From assembly GCA_019421925.1 (NCBI GenBank), contig JAHZEH010000028.1:1-9038 (forward strand): a DNA stretch of 9,038 nucleotides, given 5' to 3'. The DNA comes from Clostridia bacterium (GTDB lineage Bacteria; Bacillota; Clostridia; Christensenellales; CALWSW01). The notes under the pieces are model-generated. The model saw only the letters and a program-made list of their open reading frames with translations, made no database searches and was not told the DNA's origin. The first letter of the stretch is position 1. Each line of letters starts with the position of its first letter. The translations under genes and the position numbers were made by a program. This document shows, in pieces, positions 6,523 through 9,038 of the stretch.

Positions 6523-7694
6523 GGATTTCGCAGGCTTTCAAAATGGCCTTCTCCGCCGTTTGGGGAAACAAGGTCCGATCCTTTCTGACCATGCTGGGCG
6601 TCATCATCGGGGTGCTGGCCGTCTCCCTGCTCATTACGCTGGGTCAGGGGGGCAGGGAGGAGATCGCCAAGCAGATCAACTCGCTGGGCTCCGATCTGGT
6701 GGTGGCGCAGGTGAGCGCCCAGAGGGACTACGACGTGCCCCTGGAGCAGGTGCGGGCCCTGGCGGAGCGGGAGGAAATCCTCTGTATTTCTCCCGTGGTG
6801 TCTCGGAGCGCCGTCATCGTCAAAGCGGCGGGCAACGAGCACACCACCTCGGTCTCGGGCGTGCTGCCCGAGTACGGGGACATCCGGGAGATCAGCGTGC
6901 AGACCGGGCGGTACCTCAACGACGACGATGTGGATTTGCGCCGGAACGTCTGCATCCTGGGCGTGGACACTGCCGACGGGCTCTTCGGCAGCCACGGGGT
7001 GGAGGTGCTGGGGGAGACGGTGAACATGCTGGGCCGCAGGTTCACCATTGTGGGCATTCTGGAGGAGAAGGGCCAGGGGATGATGGGCAACAACGACGAG
7101 ATCATCCTCCTGCCTCTGACCACGGGGGAGCGCTCCCTCAAGATCAAGCGCCCCCAGGCCTATTATGTTAAGGCCGCGGGCTCGGAGTACATCGAAAGCG
7201 CACAGAAGACGGTGGAGGACTTTATGCTGGAGAAGTTCCGGGATGAGGACAACTACACCGTCATCAACCAGAGCCAGATCCTCTCGGTGGTGGACAGCGC
7301 CATGGACACGCTGACGGGGGTTCTGGCAGGGATCGCGGCAATCTCCCTGCTGGTGGGGGGGATTGGAATCATGAACATCATGCTGGTATCCGTCACGGAG
7401 CGCACCCGGGAGATCGGCATCCGTAAGGCCATTGGGGCCAAGCGGCGGGACATTCTGCTGCAATTTCTGATCGAGTCCGCCCTGGTGTCCACGGCGGGGG
7501 GCGCGGTGGGCATTGGGATTGGCTATGCCGCCACCAAGATTCTGGAGAGCGCCCTGGACATCGCCCTGCCCATGTCCATTGGGGTCATCCTTTTCTCCAT
7601 CGGTTTTGCGGCCGCGGTGGGCATTGCCTTTGGCATCTACCCCGCCAATAAGGCCGCCAAGCTGCACCCCATCGAGGCGCTGAGGAGGGATTGA
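6519..7694 (+). CDS. MacB/FtsX-family ABC permease
   Basis: The membrane subunit of the exporter (391 residues). It has the MacB topology: transmembrane helix 1 at about 22-42, a large extracellular domain (about 43-262), then three helices near 265-291, 318-340 and 352-374. Family motifs include NKVRSFLTMLGVIIGV (17-32), GGIGIMNIMLVSVTERTREI (280-299), IRKAIGAKRRDI (301-312) and the C-terminal YPANKAAKLHPIEALR. The start overlaps the ATPase stop (ATGA) and is preceded by a GGAGGAGG tract. MacB-type transporters are mechanotransmitters that move substrates from outside the membrane rather than through a cytoplasmic channel. In Gram-positives, relatives export or give resistance to peptides, bacteriocins or antibiotics. 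The substrate cannot be told from sequence. Cys89 and Cys145 in the outer domain could form a disulfide. Confidence 0.95.
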   Translation: MRISQAFKMAFSAVWGNKVRSFLTMLGVIIGVLAVSLLITLGQGGREEIAKQINSLGSDLVVAQVSAQRDYDVPLEQVRALAEREEILCISPVVSRSAVIVKAAGNEHTTSVSGVLPEYGDIREISVQTGRYLNDDDVDLRRNVCILGVDTADGLFGSHGVEVLGETVNMLGRRFTIVGILEEKGQGMMGNNDEIILLPLTTGERSLKIKRPQAYYVKAAGSEYIESAQKTVEDFMLEKFRDEDNYTVINQSQILSVVDSAMDTLTGVLAGIAAISLLVGGIGIMNIMLVSVTERTREIGIRKAIGAKRRDILLQFLIESALVSTAGGAVGIGIGYAATKILESALDIALPMSIGVILFSIGFAAAVGIAFGIYPANKAAKLHPIEALRRD

Positions 7695-7744
7695 AGGGGC
7701 GGGGGAAACGGCAGCGGGTACTGCCCCGGGGCCCAAAAAACTTT

Positions 7745-7787
7745 AAAAAAATGCGCGGGGCCTGGAAGAATCCAGGCTCCGCGTTTT
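7745..7787. terminator. Bidirectional intrinsic terminator between convergent genes
   Basis: A 12-bp stem (7754-7765 with 7772-7783, one G.U pair, 6-nt loop) is flanked by seven A on the left (7745-7751) and four T on the right (7784-7787). Read on the plus strand it ends the exporter operon about 60 bases after the permease stop. Read on the minus strand it has the longer U-run (seven, after CA) and can end the GlcG-like gene, whose stop is at 7894. Confidence 0.85.
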
Positions 7788-7841
7788 GCATGTTTCCTTA
7801 GCCTGAGCAATGAAATGCGCGAGCATTTACATAAAAGTTTT

Positions 7842-7881
7842 GGGGATTTTAAGGCTTTTCAAGGGCCCCCTTAAAAGTCCC
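7842..7881 (-). repeat. Stem-loop just downstream of the GlcG-like gene
   Basis: GGGGATTTTAAGG (7842-7854) pairs with CCTTAAAAGTCCC (7869-7881) over 13 positions, with one mismatch and one G.U on one strand, around a 15-nt loop that contains GGGCCCCC. It begins 12 bases past the stop of the minus-strand gene. No U-run follows on either strand, so it is more likely a 3'-end stabilising stem or a helper to the terminator at 7745-7787 than a terminator itself. Confidence 0.5.
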
Positions 7882-7893
7882 GTCATCGGCGGA

Positions 7894-8301
7894 TTACAGC
7901 GCGTCCAGCCCCGCCTGGGCGACGGAGCAATCCTCGGCGACGGAACCGCCGGAGACGCCGATGCCCCCTGCAATTTTACCGTCGATGATGATGGGGAAGC
8001 CGCCGCCGAAATAGACCAGCTTGCCCGCATGGCCGACCGCAATGCCCTGAAGCTCCCCGCCCTCTTTGGCCAGCTCCTTGACCGCGGCGGAGGGCATCTT
8101 GAGCGCCGCGGCGGTGTAGGCTTCGTTCTGAGCAATCTCAAGACTCGCCAGCAGCGAGTCCTCCATCCTGTGCAGCAGAACGAGGTTGCCGCCCATGTCG
8201 CACACCGCAATGACCATTGGAACGTCGATCTCTATGGCCTTTTTTTCGGCCGCCTCCACCATGCGCTTCGCATCCTCCAGAAGTTTACCCCTGACTGTCA
8301 T
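7894..8301 (-). CDS. GlcG/HbpS-family small protein (heme-binding-protein-like domain)
   Basis: A 135-residue cytosolic-looking protein with no signal peptide. It matches the GlcG/HbpS/PduO-C fold along its whole length: PMVIAVCDMGGNLVLLHRM (28-46), the A..EAYTAAALKMPS helix (57-71), GGGFPIIIDGKIAGGIGVSG (99-118) and the C-terminal pattern S..ED..VAQAGLDAL. The length is usual for the family. Members include Streptomyces HbpS, which binds heme and senses redox stress, PduO C-terminal domains, and GlcG proteins of unknown role near glycolate and diol genes. No heme ligand can be assigned here with confidence. The start has GGAGGG 6 nt upstream. The gene converges on the exporter operon and follows the MerR-like gene in the same direction after 119 bases. 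Its biological role is open. Confidence 0.88.
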   Translation of the reverse strand: MTVRGKLLEDAKRMVEAAEKKAIEIDVPMVIAVCDMGGNLVLLHRMEDSLLASLEIAQNEAYTAAALKMPSAAVKELAKEGGELQGIAVGHAGKLVYFGGGFPIIIDGKIAGGIGVSGGSVAEDCSVAQAGLDAL

Positions 8302-8333
8302 GGCCTTCCCTCCCTGATGTTTTTTATATCACG

Positions 8334-8358
8334 CCCCAATGGGGATGATATATTCATC
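8334..8358. promoter_or_regulatory. Two abutting palindromes at the GlcG-like promoter (possible operators)
   Basis: CCCCA-A-TGGGG (8334-8344) abuts GATGATATATTCATC (8344-8358), which is palindromic in 12 of its 14 arm positions. The second overlaps the candidate -10 and the predicted transcript start, and the first lies just downstream of it, where a repressor would block transcription. No known regulator's box is matched with confidence. Confidence 0.4.
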
Positions 8359-8384
8359 GTATTATATGTGTTATAAAACGTCAA
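8356..8384 (-). promoter_or_regulatory. Probable promoter of the GlcG-like gene
   Basis: On the minus strand TTGACG (8384-8379) is followed by 17 bases and TACGAT (8361-8356). The start would be near 8349, giving a leader of about 48 nt. A perfect TATAAT also lies nearby (8368-8363), but only 10 bases from this TTGACG box, so which -10 is used is uncertain. The whole stretch 8320-8420 is far richer in A and T than its surroundings. Confidence 0.55.
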
Positions 8385-8392
8385 TAGATGCG

Positions 8393-8415
8393 ACAATTAT
8401 TTTAAATATTATTGT
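8393..8415. repeat. AT-rich 23-bp imperfect palindrome
   Basis: The arms ACAAT and ATTGT enclose a further, mostly symmetric AT core; 9 of 11 arm positions pair. It sits 5 bases past the stop of the MerR-like gene and just upstream of the -35 of the GlcG-like gene. It has neither the GC-rich stem nor the U-run of a terminator, so a DNA-binding site is more plausible. Confidence 0.4.
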
Positions 8416-8420
8416 GATTT

Positions 8421-9038
8421 TTATGCAATTGGGACGTAAAGAATGCTGTAGCTGCGCTCCTCGCCTCCCTCCCACAGGGTACAGTCGGAGATGAAAAAGG
8501 GTTCGCCGGCGGGCTCCAGGGCATTTTCCTCCAGAAAGCGCCGGACGCGGGTGAGGTCGCCGGGGGCGGGCCATGCATTGATGGATTTGGGATGGGAGAC
8601 CCGGGTACAGACGCAGCGGGGGGACTGGCGCAGGTAAGCAGGATACTCTGTGCTCAGCTTGAGTTTGCGGGCATAGTCCCCCCGCAGGGCCAGACCCATA
8701 ACAGACTCCGCCTCCCACGGGCCCGAGAGGGACGCCAGGGGGAGGGGGGAGTAGTTTCTGGCGAACATGGAGTATCCGATCCAGCTGTTGAGGAGCTGGA
8801 GTTCCCGCTGCTCCCGCAGAAGGGGATCCCCCGAGCGGAGATAATCCAGACAGTAGAACTCCATCTCCGGCAGAATATTGCAGGCGTGCCGGGTCTCCTT
8901 GAGGGCCCGGATGGAGCGGACCTGTTCCTCGGCAACCTCGCAGACCAGGGCCTGGTAGGCGAGGGCCTCACGCTGGCGCTCCAGAACCGTGTCAAAATAA
9001 CGGCAGTATTCCTCATAGTCCATTTCATGGAGGAGGTC
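8421..9038 (-). CDS. Probable MerR-family regulator, C-terminal part with GyrI-like effector domain (N-terminus outside window)
   Basis: About 205 residues up to the TAA at 8421. The frame is open to the right edge, and the first in-frame Met (9023) has no Shine-Dalgarno (its upstream sequence reads CCTCCTCC), so the true start lies outside. The first visible 45 residues form a charged helix with heptad-like spacing (EYCRYFDTVLERQREAL onward). This resembles the dimerisation helix that follows the DNA-binding domain of MerR proteins. The rest looks like a BmrR/GyrI-type small-molecule pocket, with a Pro-Arg-Cys strand near YLRQSPRCVCTRV and a final strand ending YSILYVPIA. The DNA-binding helices cannot be seen, so the MerR assignment is an inference. 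A stand-alone GyrI-like protein is the alternative. Confidence 0.55.
   Translation of the reverse strand, partial: DLLHEMDYEEYCRYFDTVLERQREALAYQALVCEVAEEQVRSIRALKETRHACNILPEMEFYCLDYLRSGDPLLREQRELQLLNSWIGYSMFARNYSPLPLASLSGPWEAESVMGLALRGDYARKLKLSTEYPAYLRQSPRCVCTRVSHPKSINAWPAPGDLTRVRRFLEENALEPAGEPFFISDCTLWEGGEERSYSILYVPIA

Noticed and set aside
6384..7736. A 450-codon minus-strand open frame opposite the permease, rich in Gly, His and Asp.
   Set aside because: It is an antisense shadow of the MacB/FtsX permease, whose plus-strand motifs and ATGA coupling are unambiguous.
7810..8376. A 188-codon plus-strand open frame covering the GlcG-like gene.
   Set aside because: The minus strand encodes a full-length family match with a ribosome binding site. 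The plus-strand frame runs through the stem-loop and the promoter region.
8371..8718. A 115-codon minus-strand frame overlapping the MerR-like gene.
   Set aside because: It overlaps a better-supported frame, extends into the AT-rich promoter region of the next gene, and shows no motif or ribosome binding site.

Overview
The window looks like an ordinary chromosomal stretch from a GC-rich member of the Clostridia (Bacillota), perhaps an Oscillospiraceae-type gut anaerobe. This is an inference from four things: strong AGGAGG-type ribosome binding sites, sigma-A promoters close to consensus, a single-chain pyruvate:ferredoxin oxidoreductase of anaerobes, and a MacAB-like exporter with no outer-membrane partner gene. 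No mobile element, CRISPR array, rRNA or tRNA was seen.

Layout, left to right. (1) Bases 1-2725, minus strand: the first 908 residues of pyruvate:ferredoxin oxidoreductase (nifJ/por), whose C-terminus lies outside the window. It is driven by a promoter with perfect TTGACA and TATAAT boxes. (2) Bases 2726-3261: a 536-base divergent intergenic region holding the nifJ promoter, an extended -10 promoter facing right, and a GC-rich leader of about 230 nt before hisC. (3) Bases 3262-4320, plus strand: a stand-alone histidinol-phosphate aminotransferase (hisC) ended by an intrinsic terminator. (4) Bases 4460-7694, plus strand: a tightly coupled three-gene operon encoding a membrane-anchored adaptor, an ABC ATPase and a MacB/FtsX-type permease, which together form a tripartite-like macrolide/peptide exporter of the YknXYZ/MacAB kind. 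It is closed by a hairpin that can terminate on both strands. (5) Bases 7894-8301, minus strand: a small GlcG/HbpS-family protein with its own AT-rich promoter region. (6) Bases 8421-9038, minus strand: the C-terminal part of a probable MerR-family regulator with a GyrI-like effector domain, running off the right edge.

How they work together: nifJ serves central anaerobic carbon and electron flow, and hisC serves amino-acid synthesis. They share only the divergent control region. The three exporter genes act as one machine, and their TGATG and ATGA junctions imply translational coupling. The MerR-like protein and the GlcG-like protein are co-oriented, but the promoter-like sequence between them suggests the small gene can be transcribed separately.

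I found no clear undescribed system. The most unusual points are a tandem duplication of the lipoyl-hairpin unit in the adaptor at an exact 102-residue offset, an in-frame second ribosome binding site and GTG upstream of hisC that echoes the real start site, and overlapping palindromes at the GlcG promoter.
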